Assembly: GCF_000802965.1 (NCBI RefSeq) | Contig: NZ_JSAK01000022.1 | Coordinates: 106,241 to 170,240 of the forward strand | Reading direction: 5' to 3' | Origin: Pseudomonas fluorescens | GTDB lineage: Bacteria; Pseudomonadota; Gammaproteobacteria; Pseudomonadales; Pseudomonadaceae | DNA: 64,000 nt | In this document: one piece after another, positions 25,564-33,861 of the stretch | Numbering within the stretch: position 1 is the first letter of the stretch | How the letters are laid out: every line of letters starts with the position of its first letter | The notes under the pieces: model-generated | Seen by the model: the letters and a program-made list of their open reading frames with translations, nothing else | What the model was told of the DNA's origin: nothing | Database searches by the model: none | Program-made: the position numbers and the translations under genes

Positions 25564-26747
25564 TGCGCACCCCGCAAGCGGCTGAACCAGGATTTGGGTT
25601 TGGCCAGGCTTTCGGAGCGCTTGGCCAAACGTTCGCCGAGGCTGCGCAGGCTTTGGGTGAGCGCTTCCCGGGGCGCCAGTTCGAACAGGGTCACACCCTG
25701 GTTTTTGGCATTCAGGCGTACCTCGGGGCTGTAGGCGAGGGTGGCAATGATCTCCATGTCAAAGCTTTTGCCCAGCGCATCCGAATCCGGCGCGACGCTG
25801 CGCAGGTAGCGGTCCACCAACAGCTTGGCGTGATCGAGCTTCATGCCTTTTTCGCGCCACAGGTTCAGGACCGCGAGGTTGCGGCGGCAATCGAGCACGT
25901 TCTGGTCGGTGTACCACAACAGCTTGTCGCAATGGCTGACGAAAGTGCGCAAGGCTTCACTGTCGGGCTGGCCGGTGAGGTTCACCACAATGTGCTGGAA
26001 GTGTTGGCGCAGAGCGCTGAGCAACATGTACAACTCGGCGGCGCTGGTGTGTTCCAGCGGCGCGTCATTGCTGGCGTAGGCGAGGATGCGCAGTCCGACG
26101 TCGCAGCGGGTGAAGGCGCTGTCGATCAACGTTGCGTCGAGCCGACGCAAGTGCCGCAGGGCATCGCCGAAATGAAACGAACTTTCCAGGCCCAGCAACG
26201 CCAGGCTGTCGCCGCGCGGCAGCCCGAGGTCAAGCAGCAGGGTTTGCTGACCGCATTTCTGCACCACCTGCGCCATATGGTTGGCGAGTAGCGCACCATC
26301 GCCGTTGCTCTGCGCACCGTACAGCACGGTCAGGCCACCCAGATGAGTATTCGGCGTCACCGGTGGCAGGCGTTTGCTCAGGCGCCGGACCAGCCCTGCG
26401 ACTTCACTGGACCGTGAACCATAAGCCACGAAATCCCGTGCGCCGGCGCGCATGGCATTGAGCACCAATTGATTGTCCATGCCGTCGCCCAGGGCGATGA
26501 TGGCGAGCATCGGCTTGGCCTCCAGGGCGCCTTCGATCAACGCGCATTGGGCCACCAGGTGCTCACGGTCGAGCCCGACAAACACCAGGCTGGTCAAGGT
26601 CACGTCCGCCAGTGCGAGTAACTCGTCGAGGCTGCCGGCACCGGCACTGACGACTTGGCCCAATGGCGCGAGGGCGCCTTGCAACCACTCAAGGTCAGTG
26701 TTGTTACGGGTGATCGCAAGAAAGGTCTGGCTCAGGTTCTGGCTCAT
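25560..26747 (-). CDS. tadZ: TadZ, MinD/ParA-like localisation factor with a degenerate P-loop
   Basis: TadZ/CpaE proteins place the Tad machine at its cell site. 395 residues: an atypical receiver-like N-terminus (about 8-125; no acceptor Asp pattern) and a MinD/ParA-like fold after 138. Where a Walker A lysine loop is expected (GLTVLYGAQSNGDGALLANH, residues 139-158), there is no lysine. A Walker B-like strand (QTLLLDLGLPRGD) is kept. It is therefore unlikely to be a standard ATPase. It is coupled to rcpA and tadA by ATGA overlaps at both ends. Confidence 0.85.
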   Translation of the reverse strand: MSQNLSQTFLAITRNNTDLEWLQGALAPLGQVVSAGAGSLDELLALADVTLTSLVFVGLDREHLVAQCALIEGALEAKPMLAIIALGDGMDNQLVLNAMRAGARDFVAYGSRSSEVAGLVRRLSKRLPPVTPNTHLGGLTVLYGAQSNGDGALLANHMAQVVQKCGQQTLLLDLGLPRGDSLALLGLESSFHFGDALRHLRRLDATLIDSAFTRCDVGLRILAYASNDAPLEHTSAAELYMLLSALRQHFQHIVVNLTGQPDSEALRTFVSHCDKLLWYTDQNVLDCRRNLAVLNLWREKGMKLDHAKLLVDRYLRSVAPDSDALGKSFDMEIIATLAYSPEVRLNAKNQGVTLFELAPREALTQSLRSLGERLAKRSESLAKPKSWFSRLRGAQ

Positions 26748-28006
26748 TGCGATAACCCGCTGCGTTTATCGAAGTCGCCATTTTCGAGGAAATACAGGCG
26801 ATACCAGTTCGGGTCGTAGTTGCGCAGTCTTTCACCGGGCAGCGACGGTAACTGTGCGTTGGCGGCCAACGGCTGGACCAGGTGTGGAGTGACGATCATC
26901 AGCAGTTCACGCTCTTCGCGGCTGACCGAAGAACTGCGGAAAAACGCTCCGAGAATCGGAATGTCGCCCAGCCCCGGAAACTTGCTGACTTGCGAGCCGT
27001 TTTGCGTGCTGATCAAACCACTGATGACAAAACTTTCGCCGTCGGCCAGGGAAATGCTGGTATCGGTGCGGCGAATGGTGAACGCCGGCACCGTAGTCCC
27101 GCCAATGGTCACGGCGTTGTTGTAGTCCAGTTCGCTGACCTCGGGGGCGACCTTGAGGGCGATCTGGTCGTTACTGACCACCGTCGGAGTGAGCGTCAGG
27201 CGGATGCCGAATTCCTTGTATTCGATGGAGTAACTGTTGCTGTTGGCGCTGGGGATCGGGATCGGGATTTCACCGCCAGCGAGGAAGCTTGCGCTCTGGC
27301 CGCTGAGGGCGACCAGGCTGGGGCGAGCAAGCGTGTAGGCGAAGCCGCTGCTTTCCATGGCGTTGATGATGGCGAGGAAGTTACCGCCACCGGCGACGAT
27401 GTTGAACACGTCGTTGGCCAAAGGAATGCTCGGCACGGCAATTCGCGGGTCGATGTTGCGCAGCGGAAACACCCGCGGTGTCACGCCAGTGTTGGGGACC
27501 GTGCCGGGAGAGCCAAACAGGAAGTTCGAGTTTTTGCCGTAGATCGACGTGCTGGCCTCTTTCAGTTTGGTCCGGCTGACTTCGACGAAACGGATATCGG
27601 TCTGTACCTGGGAGGGCAGCAACGGATCATCGGAGGGCAATCGGGAGGCGCTGGTCATCGCAGCAGTGGCGCGGCCCTGAACGAACACCATGCTTTGCCG
27701 CGGTGCGCTGGCACAGGCGGACCAGACCATCAGACTGGTAGCGCCCGGGGCCATGCCGGTGAGCAAGAACGCCTGGTCACCGTTCACCCGCACATCGGCG
27801 ATTTTCGGGTCGCCCACGGCAATTCGAGTGATTGCCACGGGCGATTGCAGTTCCTGTTGCTGGCCTTCGCCGACTTCCAGTACCGCCGGCATTTGGCCTA
27901 GCGCCGCGCAATTGCCGGCTGCCGCGATGACCGACGTGAGCGGTGCGCCGCCCAGCAAAGTGGCCCAGATCAAGCCGTTGAACAACGGCATAAAACGTCT
28001 GCGCAT
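26744..28006 (-). CDS. rcpA: RcpA, outer-membrane secretin of the Flp pilus
   Basis: Secretin channel through which the Flp pilus leaves the cell, 420 residues. An N-terminal signal peptide (MPLFNGLIWATLLGGAPLTS; the ATG at codon 6 could be the true start) is followed by a pilus-formation N-domain (QSPVAITRIAVGDPKIADVR, VNGDQAFLLTGMAPGATSL). The secretin domain follows, with VQTDIRFVEVSRTKLKE, AGGGNFLAIINAMESSGFAY, and the conserved end LGDIPILGAFFRSSSVSREE. It lies 21 bases after rcpC. Confidence 0.93.
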   Translation of the reverse strand: MRRRFMPLFNGLIWATLLGGAPLTSVIAAAGNCAALGQMPAVLEVGEGQQQELQSPVAITRIAVGDPKIADVRVNGDQAFLLTGMAPGATSLMVWSACASAPRQSMVFVQGRATAAMTSASRLPSDDPLLPSQVQTDIRFVEVSRTKLKEASTSIYGKNSNFLFGSPGTVPNTGVTPRVFPLRNIDPRIAVPSIPLANDVFNIVAGGGNFLAIINAMESSGFAYTLARPSLVALSGQSASFLAGGEIPIPIPSANSNSYSIEYKEFGIRLTLTPTVVSNDQIALKVAPEVSELDYNNAVTIGGTTVPAFTIRRTDTSISLADGESFVISGLISTQNGSQVSKFPGLGDIPILGAFFRSSSVSREERELLMIVTPHLVQPLAANAQLPSLPGERLRNYDPNWYRLYFLENGDFDKRSGLSQ

Positions 28007-28027
28007 TAAAAGGCGTCCTTGCTCGAT

Positions 28028-28981
28028 TCAGGGATTCTGTTGCGTGAGTGCATTGCCACGTATGACTTCCACACCCGTCTTGCGCGCCGGCGTGGAGGCG
28101 CCAATGGCAAGTACAGGTTTGGGTGGCGGTGTCATGGCCAGTTGATTGAACTGGATCAAATCGCGGCTGGCGTTGGCGAGGTTGGCCGGGGAATCGCTTT
28201 CACCAGCCCAGTAGCGCGCCAGGCGTTTTTCTTCTGCGCTGCGTACGGCCAGGCGCAGCACACCGGCTTGCGCCGCAAGCATCAGCCGACTCAGCAGTTG
28301 TTCGGGAACGGCCAGCAGCACGGTGCGAACCATGGCGCGTTGTTGTTCCTGGCGGAGTTTTTCATCGCTGCCGCGTGCCGGGCTGGAGGGCTGGCCGTCG
28401 TTGGTCAGGCCCATTTGTTCGCCCACTCCAAGCACGCGCAACGCCGGGATCACCAGTTGGGCCGAGGGCTGCGGGTTGTTGGTGTCCATGCGCAAAAACA
28501 GCAGCACATCGACATAGTCGCCGGGGGCCAATTGCCCACCGGCATTGATCACTTCATCGACGGCGACGGCGAGCGCGCGTTCATCGGGACGAATCATTCG
28601 CGCCACTTTGCTGCCGGCTTCGAAGCTGTCGTCACTGAGCCAGCTGCCAGCACCGAGCGCGCGCCAGGGCGTGCGGCCGATCGCTTGATCCAGACGGCTG
28701 AGGCTGCCGGCCGGGACGGTTCGCAGTTTTTCCAGGGCAACGTCAGCAGCGGTGATTTCCACAAACGGCGCGATGTCGTGCAGCAGCACCACGACGGGTT
28801 GGCGGGTGTCATTTTCTGGTTGCGCAACAGGTACCGAAACGGATGAAACCAAGTCGCTGGCCGCGGATTGGGTCACGGGAGAAACGGCCGGTTGACGGCT
28901 CAGCGTCAGCCCCGTGTAACCGGCAATGACAGCACCCACCAGAGAAAACCCGGCAAGGACCAGAGTGATACGGCTGTTCAT
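28028..28981 (-). CDS. rcpC: RcpC/CpaB, Flp pilus assembly protein
   Basis: Periplasmic protein with an N-terminal membrane anchor (ITLVLAGFSLVGAVIAGYTG) that works with the secretin. 317 residues. A SAF-type domain spans about 67-125 (VVLLHDIAPFVEITAADVAL, GAGSWLSDDSFE), then a conserved RcpC segment (ERALAVAVDEVINAGGQLAP, GDYVDVLLFLRMDTNN). It is the first gene of the eight-gene leftward tad operon, read away from flp across a 313-base AT-rich spacer. Confidence 0.9.
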   Translation of the reverse strand: MNSRITLVLAGFSLVGAVIAGYTGLTLSRQPAVSPVTQSAASDLVSSVSVPVAQPENDTRQPVVVLLHDIAPFVEITAADVALEKLRTVPAGSLSRLDQAIGRTPWRALGAGSWLSDDSFEAGSKVARMIRPDERALAVAVDEVINAGGQLAPGDYVDVLLFLRMDTNNPQPSAQLVIPALRVLGVGEQMGLTNDGQPSSPARGSDEKLRQEQQRAMVRTVLLAVPEQLLSRLMLAAQAGVLRLAVRSAEEKRLARYWAGESDSPANLANASRDLIQFNQLAMTPPPKPVLAIGASTPARKTGVEVIRGNALTQQNP

Positions 28982-29294
28982 GACGGCTCTCCCTTTCCCT
29001 GCTGCGTAAAGAACTCGTTTTCCTCACGAGACAACTTCGCAATCAGGAAGCTATGAACATAAAACGATTTCGCTAATTGAACGTAGCGCAGCAAAAGCAA
29101 AACGCCATCACGGTTTGATAAATATCTTTCTAAAATAAATAATCGATGTTTTTTTGACGCCAATAAAAAGACTAATACTTTCTGATTAATACCTTCTTAC
29201 AGTTGTTGGGCAAGGAAATGCCGACAATGCTGATGGTGGCAAAGGGGAATCATGTTGCGCCTGTGCAACACCCGAGGTCATTGAGGAGCACGTC
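28982..29294. promoter_or_regulatory. AT-rich divergent control region between rcpC and flp
   Basis: 313 bases without a gene. From about 29035 to 29210 the DNA is strikingly AT-rich for this genome (runs such as TTGATAAATATCTTTCTAAA near 29115). Nearer flp there is a 6-bp inverted repeat TGTTGC-6-GCAACA (29253-29270). The flp start has GAGGAG at a good distance. It must hold the promoters of both rcpC and flp and is the natural place for PprB binding, but I cannot name a PprB site. Confidence 0.6.
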
Positions 29295-29492
29295 ATGTCT
29301 ATCGCCACGCTGGTTCAGAAGGTCAAGTCAGAGATCGCTTTCTACAAAGGGCTGGCCAAAGATACCGAGGGGGCTTCGGGTATCGAATACGCGGTTGTAG
29401 CAGCGATGGTCGCGGTGGTAATTGCAGGGTTGAGTGGAGGTATCGGGACTGACCTCACCGCGGTATTCACCAAAATAAAAGACGCCATTTAA
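29295..29492 (+). CDS. flp: Flp type IVb major pilin
   Basis: Pilin subunit, 65 residues. The leader of 26 residues ends in KDTEG; FppA should cleave after Gly26, leaving ASGIEYAVVAAMVAVVIAGL with Glu at +5 and Tyr at +6, the Flp signature. The mature protein is only about 39 residues, as is usual for this family. Transcribed opposite to rcpC, as in P. aeruginosa. A receiver gene starts 52 bases downstream with no terminator between. Confidence 0.95.
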   Translation: MSIATLVQKVKSEIAFYKGLAKDTEGASGIEYAVVAAMVAVVIAGLSGGIGTDLTAVFTKIKDAI

Positions 29493-29544
29493 TTAAAAAC
29501 ACAAGGTCTTGTCGGCAACTTGCCAAAGCTTCAGGTGGGTTCTA

Positions 29545-29991
29545 ATGTCAGCGCTTAGTCCATTACGGTTGTTGCCTATGAACGCTCCCGCACTTTTGCG
29601 CCAACAACTTCTTCTGGTCGATGACGAGGAGGACGCGTTACTGGAGTTAGCGGAGTTGCTGGACGGGGAAGGTTTTAATTGTTTTACCGCGACGTCGGTC
29701 AAAAAGGCGTTGCAGCATCTGACCCAGCACCCGGACATTGCGCTGGTCATCACCGATTTGCGCATGCCGGAAGAGAGTGGCATGTCGTTGATCAAGCGCT
29801 TGCGCGAGCATACGTCGCGTCAGCATCTGCCGGTAATCGTGATATCCGGACATGCGGATATGGAAGATGTCACTGGCATGCTGCGATTGCAGGTGCTGGA
29901 TCTGTTTCGCAAACCGATCTATCACGTACGGTTGCTGGAAACGTTGAACAACCTGTTCCCGCAACCGTATGGAGCGCTGGCCGCGTGTTAA
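29545..29991 (+). CDS. Stand-alone receiver-domain protein next to flp
   Basis: Single CheY-like receiver of 148 residues with no output domain. I choose the ATG at 29545, which has AGGTGGG upstream; an ATG at 29578 is a weaker choice. Key residues are present: acidic pair in LLLVDDEEDALL, acceptor Asp in ALVITDLRMPEESGM, Ser/Thr in VIVISGHAD, Lys in LFRKPIYHV. The resemblance to the PprB receiver (DLxMP, FxKPI) is general. Position suggests co-transcription with flp and a role in Flp pilus or surface signalling; its partners are unknown. Its stop overlaps the convergent maoC stop. Confidence 0.85.
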   Translation: MSALSPLRLLPMNAPALLRQQLLLVDDEEDALLELAELLDGEGFNCFTATSVKKALQHLTQHPDIALVITDLRMPEESGMSLIKRLREHTSRQHLPVIVISGHADMEDVTGMLRLQVLDLFRKPIYHVRLLETLNNLFPQPYGALAAC

Positions 29992-30845
29992 AGCGGCCGC
30001 CAATGCCCTTTCATATGCTCAAGATCCCCTGTACCGAGCAATTGCAAATCCCCGCTGGAGCCCGCCGCACTGGCAAGCAACGCCACCTCGCTGGGCAGAC
30101 GCACCGGTTTCTTGAATTGCACATGGATCTCGACATTCGCCGCCGGTAGGTGATCGGCCAGTGCGGCGAGCGTGCGCGCCTTGTTCCATAAGCCATGGGC
30201 AATGGCCGAGGGAAAACCGAACAACTTGGCGCTGGCCGCACTGAGGTGAATCGGGTTGTAGTCGCCGGACACTTTGGCGTATTGCCGGCCGATGTCCGAA
30301 GGCGCCTTCCAGTGGGTGACTTCGGTCAGCGGCAGTGTCGAGTCCAACACCTCTTCTACGGGCTCGCCGTCGAGTTTGACGCCACGACAGAGCATCTGGC
30401 TTTCGGCTTCCCATAACGGCCCCAATTGATCGTCCAGGGTCGTCACCACGTCGAACGTCGCCCCCTTGGCGTGAGGTTGCAGGTTTTGCACTTGTACGCT
30501 GACCCGAACCCGATTGACCCCGCCCATGGGGCGTAGCACGCGAATGCGATTGCTCAGATGAATCAACCCCAGCAGCGGAAATGGAAACGCTTTCGCCGTG
30601 AGCAATTGCATCTGCAATGCAAACGCCAGCACATGTGGATAAGTCGGCGGCAGCAGACCGTTGTCGGCGAAGCCGCAAACCTTGCGATACGCATCCAGCC
30701 GCTTCGGATCGACATCGACCCAGCAACGCAAACCCGAATCGGGCAGCGTGGTGCCAGTGATTTTTCGTCGTGTCGCCGCTTGCACGTATAGACCCGGCAG
30801 GCTGGGCTCGCGGTTGAGGGTGTGCCAGTCGGTGATCATGCTCAT
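29988..30845 (-). CDS. MaoC-like (R)-specific acyl dehydratase
   Basis: Hydratase/dehydratase of the hot-dog fold acting on enoyl- or (R)-3-hydroxyacyl-thioesters. 285 residues in two hot-dog halves. The C-terminal half keeps the MaoC active site: YAKVSGDYNPIHLSAASAKL (catalytic Asp and His) and FPSAIAHGLWNKARTLA. The N-terminal half lacks it. It is coupled by an ATGA overlap to the reductase gene upstream, so hydratase and reductase are made together. The acyl chain length cannot be told. Confidence 0.88.
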   Translation of the reverse strand: MSMITDWHTLNREPSLPGLYVQAATRRKITGTTLPDSGLRCWVDVDPKRLDAYRKVCGFADNGLLPPTYPHVLAFALQMQLLTAKAFPFPLLGLIHLSNRIRVLRPMGGVNRVRVSVQVQNLQPHAKGATFDVVTTLDDQLGPLWEAESQMLCRGVKLDGEPVEEVLDSTLPLTEVTHWKAPSDIGRQYAKVSGDYNPIHLSAASAKLFGFPSAIAHGLWNKARTLAALADHLPAANVEIHVQFKKPVRLPSEVALLASAAGSSGDLQLLGTGDLEHMKGHWRPL

Positions 30846-32194
30846 GCCCCCAGCACACTTTGCCCGCAGACGCGCAAGGCCTGCCCGGTGAACGCGCCGG
30901 TGCCCGGTTGCGCGAGCCAGGCCACCGCTTCGGCAACGTCTTGCGGCAAGCCGCCCTGGCCCAGTGAACTCATGCGTCGCCCGGCTTCGCGCAGGCCGAA
31001 GGGAATGTGCGCGGTCATCTGGGTTTCGATGAACCCCGGCGCCACGGCGTTGATGCTGATGCCCCGTTCTTGCAGCAGCGGCGCCCAGGATTGCGCCAAT
31101 CCGATGAGTCCGGCCTTGCTCGCCGCGTAGTTGGTTTGCCCGCGGTTGCCGGCAATGCCGCTGATCGACGCCAGCAGAATCACGCGGCCGTTGTCTTGCA
31201 GGCTGCCGCTGTCGAGCAGGGCCTTGGTCAGCACTTGCGGGGCGTTGAGATTGACCGCGAGCACCGCATCCCAGAATTCCGGGGTCATGTTGGCCAGGGT
31301 TTTGTCGCGGGTGATACCGGCGTTGTGCACCACAATATCGATGCCGTCGGGCAACTGTTCGACCAGTTGCGTGGCGGCGTCTTCCGCACAGATGTCGAGG
31401 GTGATGCTGCGCCCGCCGAGACGTGCGGCGAGGGCTTCGAGATCGGTTTTGGCCGGTGGCACGTCAAGCAGGATGACCTCGGCGCCGTCCCGGGCCAGGG
31501 TTTCGGCGATGGATGCACCGATACCGCGTGCGGCGCCAGTGACCAATGCCTTGCGCCCTGCCAGTGGGCGAGTCCAGTCCGTCACTTGGGTTGCACAGGC
31601 GTTCAGGCGAATGACTTGTCCGGACACGAAAGCGCTTTTCGGCGAGAGGAAAAACCGCAACGGACCTTCCAGTTGATCTTCGGCACCTTCACCGACGTGG
31701 ATCAATTGCAAGGTGCCACCGCTGCGCAGTTCCTTGGCCAGCGAACGACTGAAGCCTTCAATCGCACGCTGGGCACTGGCGGCGAACGGATCGCTCAAGG
31801 TCAGTGGGTCACGCCCGAGAATCACCAAGTGCGCGCAGTGATCGAGGTTCTTCATCAACGGCTGGAAGAACTCACGCAACTGTTTGAGCTGATCGGTCTG
31901 CACCAGGTGACTGGCATCGAATACCACAGCCTTGAGTTTCGGACCGTGGCCGGGAATCCATGCGGTCGCCATGGAGGGTTCGGTGCCGTAGCTGTAGATC
32001 GCGTCGGTCAGGCGGTTGGCGAAGGCGCTGACTTTTTCCGCCAGCGGCCCGCCGCCGATCAGCAATGCGCCTTCGACCGGGCGCAACCGGCCTGCCTGCC
32101 AGCGTTCCAGGCGTACCGGCGAAGGCAGGCCCATGGCCCCGACCAGACGATGGCCGATGGACGAATTGGCGAAGTCGATATAGCGGTCAGACAT
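30842..32194 (-). CDS. High-molecular-weight 3-oxoacyl reductase (FabG4-type)
   Basis: NAD(P)H-dependent reductase of 3-oxoacyl thioesters, 450 residues, about twice a normal FabG. The N-terminal 200 residues are a degenerate Rossmann-like domain. The C-terminal SDR domain is complete: GRKALVTGAARGIGASIAET, NAG (VVHNAGITRDKTLANM), catalytic Ser in ILLASISGIAGNRGQ and YAASK (Tyr/Lys). In P. aeruginosa I recall PA4786 in the same setting. It forms an operon with maoC and is divergent from the thiolase. Confidence 0.9.
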   Translation of the reverse strand: MSDRYIDFANSSIGHRLVGAMGLPSPVRLERWQAGRLRPVEGALLIGGGPLAEKVSAFANRLTDAIYSYGTEPSMATAWIPGHGPKLKAVVFDASHLVQTDQLKQLREFFQPLMKNLDHCAHLVILGRDPLTLSDPFAASAQRAIEGFSRSLAKELRSGGTLQLIHVGEGAEDQLEGPLRFFLSPKSAFVSGQVIRLNACATQVTDWTRPLAGRKALVTGAARGIGASIAETLARDGAEVILLDVPPAKTDLEALAARLGGRSITLDICAEDAATQLVEQLPDGIDIVVHNAGITRDKTLANMTPEFWDAVLAVNLNAPQVLTKALLDSGSLQDNGRVILLASISGIAGNRGQTNYAASKAGLIGLAQSWAPLLQERGISINAVAPGFIETQMTAHIPFGLREAGRRMSSLGQGGLPQDVAEAVAWLAQPGTGAFTGQALRVCGQSVLGA

Positions 32195-32284
32195 GGAACG
32201 CGCTCCGGCAGCTGGGGTTCAAAGTGTGGACCACGAATGGCGATCAGTCGTTCGATCCACGAGATAAGGCCTACGCTTGATCAT

Positions 32285-32359
32285 TGTAGGAGCTGCCGCA
32301 GGCTGCGATCTTTTTCAGAATCAAGATCAAAAGATCGCAGCCTGCGGCAGCTCCTACAG
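32285..32359. repeat. Paired REP-type palindrome, family A
   Basis: Near-perfect inverted pair: TGTAGGAGCTGCCGCAGGCT ... AGATCAAAAGATCGCAGCCT ... GCTCCTACAG. It sits between the divergent fabG4-like and thiolase genes, just before the thiolase ribosome site. Confidence 0.85.
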
Positions 32360-32397
32360 GGGCGGTGTTCCGATCAGACATTTCATAGGAGCTTTTC

Positions 32398-33675
32398 ATG
32401 ACTCAACTGCGCCGCGTCGCGATCATCGGCGGTAACCGGATTCCCTTCGCCCGTTCCAACGGGCCGTACGCCACCGCCAGTAATCAGGTCATGCTCACCG
32501 CCGCGCTCGAAGGGTTGATCGAACGCTACAACCTGCACGGCTTGCGCATCGGCGAAGTGGTCGCGGGGGCGGTGCTCAAGCTGTCGCGGGACATGAACTT
32601 GACGCGCGAGTGCGTGCTCGGTTCGCGGCTGTCGCCGGCCACTCCGGCCTATGACATCCAGCAGGCCTGTGGCACTGGGCTGGAAGCAGCATTGCTGGTG
32701 GCGAACAAGATTGCCCTCGGCCAGATCGAGTGCGGCATTGCCGGTGGCGTCGACACCACCTCCGATGCGCCAATCAGCGTCAGTGAAGGGCTACGCAAGA
32801 TTTTGCTGCAAGCCAATCGCGCCAAGAGCTCCGGCGACAAACTGAAAACTTTCCTGCAATTACGGCCCCGGCATTTGATCCCGGAGTTTCCGCGCAACGG
32901 CGAACCGCGCACCGGTTTGTCCATGGGACAACATTGCGAACTGATGGCGCAGACCTGGAACATCCCCCGCGAAGAACAGGACCAACTGGCACTGGAGAGT
33001 CATCAAAAACTGGCCGCGTCCTATGCCGAAGGTTGGCACAACGATTTGATGACGCCGTTTCTCGGCCTTACCCGCGACAACAATCTGCGACCGGACTCGA
33101 CGCTGGAAAAACTTGCTGCACTTAAACCGGCCTATGAAAAAAGTGCCAAGGGCACCCTGACGGCGGGCAACTCCACACCGTTGACCGATGGTGCGTCGCT
33201 GGTGCTGTTGGGCAGTGAAGCGTGGGCACGGGAACGCGGCTTGCCGATTCTCGCTTACCTGCGCGATGGCGAGGCGGCGGCGGTTGATTTCGTCAATGGC
33301 GCCGAAGGGCTGCTGATGGCCCCGGTGTACGCGGTACCGCGTTTGCTGGCACGCAACGGCCTGACGCTGCAGGACTTCGATTACTACGAAATTCACGAAG
33401 CCTTCGCTGCGCAAGTGCTTTGCACGTTGAAGGCCTGGGAAGACGCGGAGTACTGCAAAACCCGTCTCGGCCTCGATGCACCGTTGGGCTCCATCGATCG
33501 CAGCCGGCTCAACGTTAAAGGCAGTTCACTTGCAGCGGGGCACCCGTTTGCCGCCACGGGTGGGCGCATCGTCGCCAACCTGGCGAAGTTGCTGGATGCG
33601 GCGGGGACAGGGCGGGGGTTGATCTCGATCTGTGCGGCGGGAGGGCAGGGCGTGACCGCCATCATCGAGCGCTGA
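32398..33675 (+). CDS. Acetyl-CoA C-acyltransferase (thiolase, FadI-like)
   Basis: Thiolase that cleaves or forms 3-oxoacyl-CoA, 425 residues. Active-site residues are all present: nucleophile Cys in DIQQACGTGLEAALL, His in YYEIHEAFAAQVL, GSSLAAGHPFAATGGR, and the second Cys in ISICAAGGQG. Length and the N-terminal IGGNRIPFARSNGPYA match the FadI branch. ATAGGAG lies upstream. With the divergent hydratase-reductase pair it makes three of the four beta-oxidation-type activities (the reductase direction may favour synthesis). No acyl-CoA ligase is nearby. Confidence 0.92.
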   Translation: MTQLRRVAIIGGNRIPFARSNGPYATASNQVMLTAALEGLIERYNLHGLRIGEVVAGAVLKLSRDMNLTRECVLGSRLSPATPAYDIQQACGTGLEAALLVANKIALGQIECGIAGGVDTTSDAPISVSEGLRKILLQANRAKSSGDKLKTFLQLRPRHLIPEFPRNGEPRTGLSMGQHCELMAQTWNIPREEQDQLALESHQKLAASYAEGWHNDLMTPFLGLTRDNNLRPDSTLEKLAALKPAYEKSAKGTLTAGNSTPLTDGASLVLLGSEAWARERGLPILAYLRDGEAAAVDFVNGAEGLLMAPVYAVPRLLARNGLTLQDFDYYEIHEAFAAQVLCTLKAWEDAEYCKTRLGLDAPLGSIDRSRLNVKGSSLAAGHPFAATGGRIVANLAKLLDAAGTGRGLISICAAGGQGVTAIIER

Positions 33676-33696
33676 TTTCTGATGTGGAATGGCGTC

Positions 33697-33783
33697 CTGT
33701 GGGAGCTGGCTTGCCAGCGATGGGGATTGCACATTCGACATCTCTGTTGCCTGACACACCGCTATCGCTGGCAAGCCACACAG
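33697..33783. repeat. Paired REP-type palindrome, family B, right arm trimmed
   Basis: CTGTGGGAGCTGGCTTGCCA at 33697 faces ATCGCTGGCAAGCCACACAG at 33764-33783, which lacks the usual GCTCC segment. Confidence 0.8.
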
Positions 33784-33861
33784 GTATCACCGGTGTTGAA
33801 TAGACCTTCGGCATGGCCTAACGTCGGCCCCATCAGCCGTCTCGCAACATAAGGCCAATCA

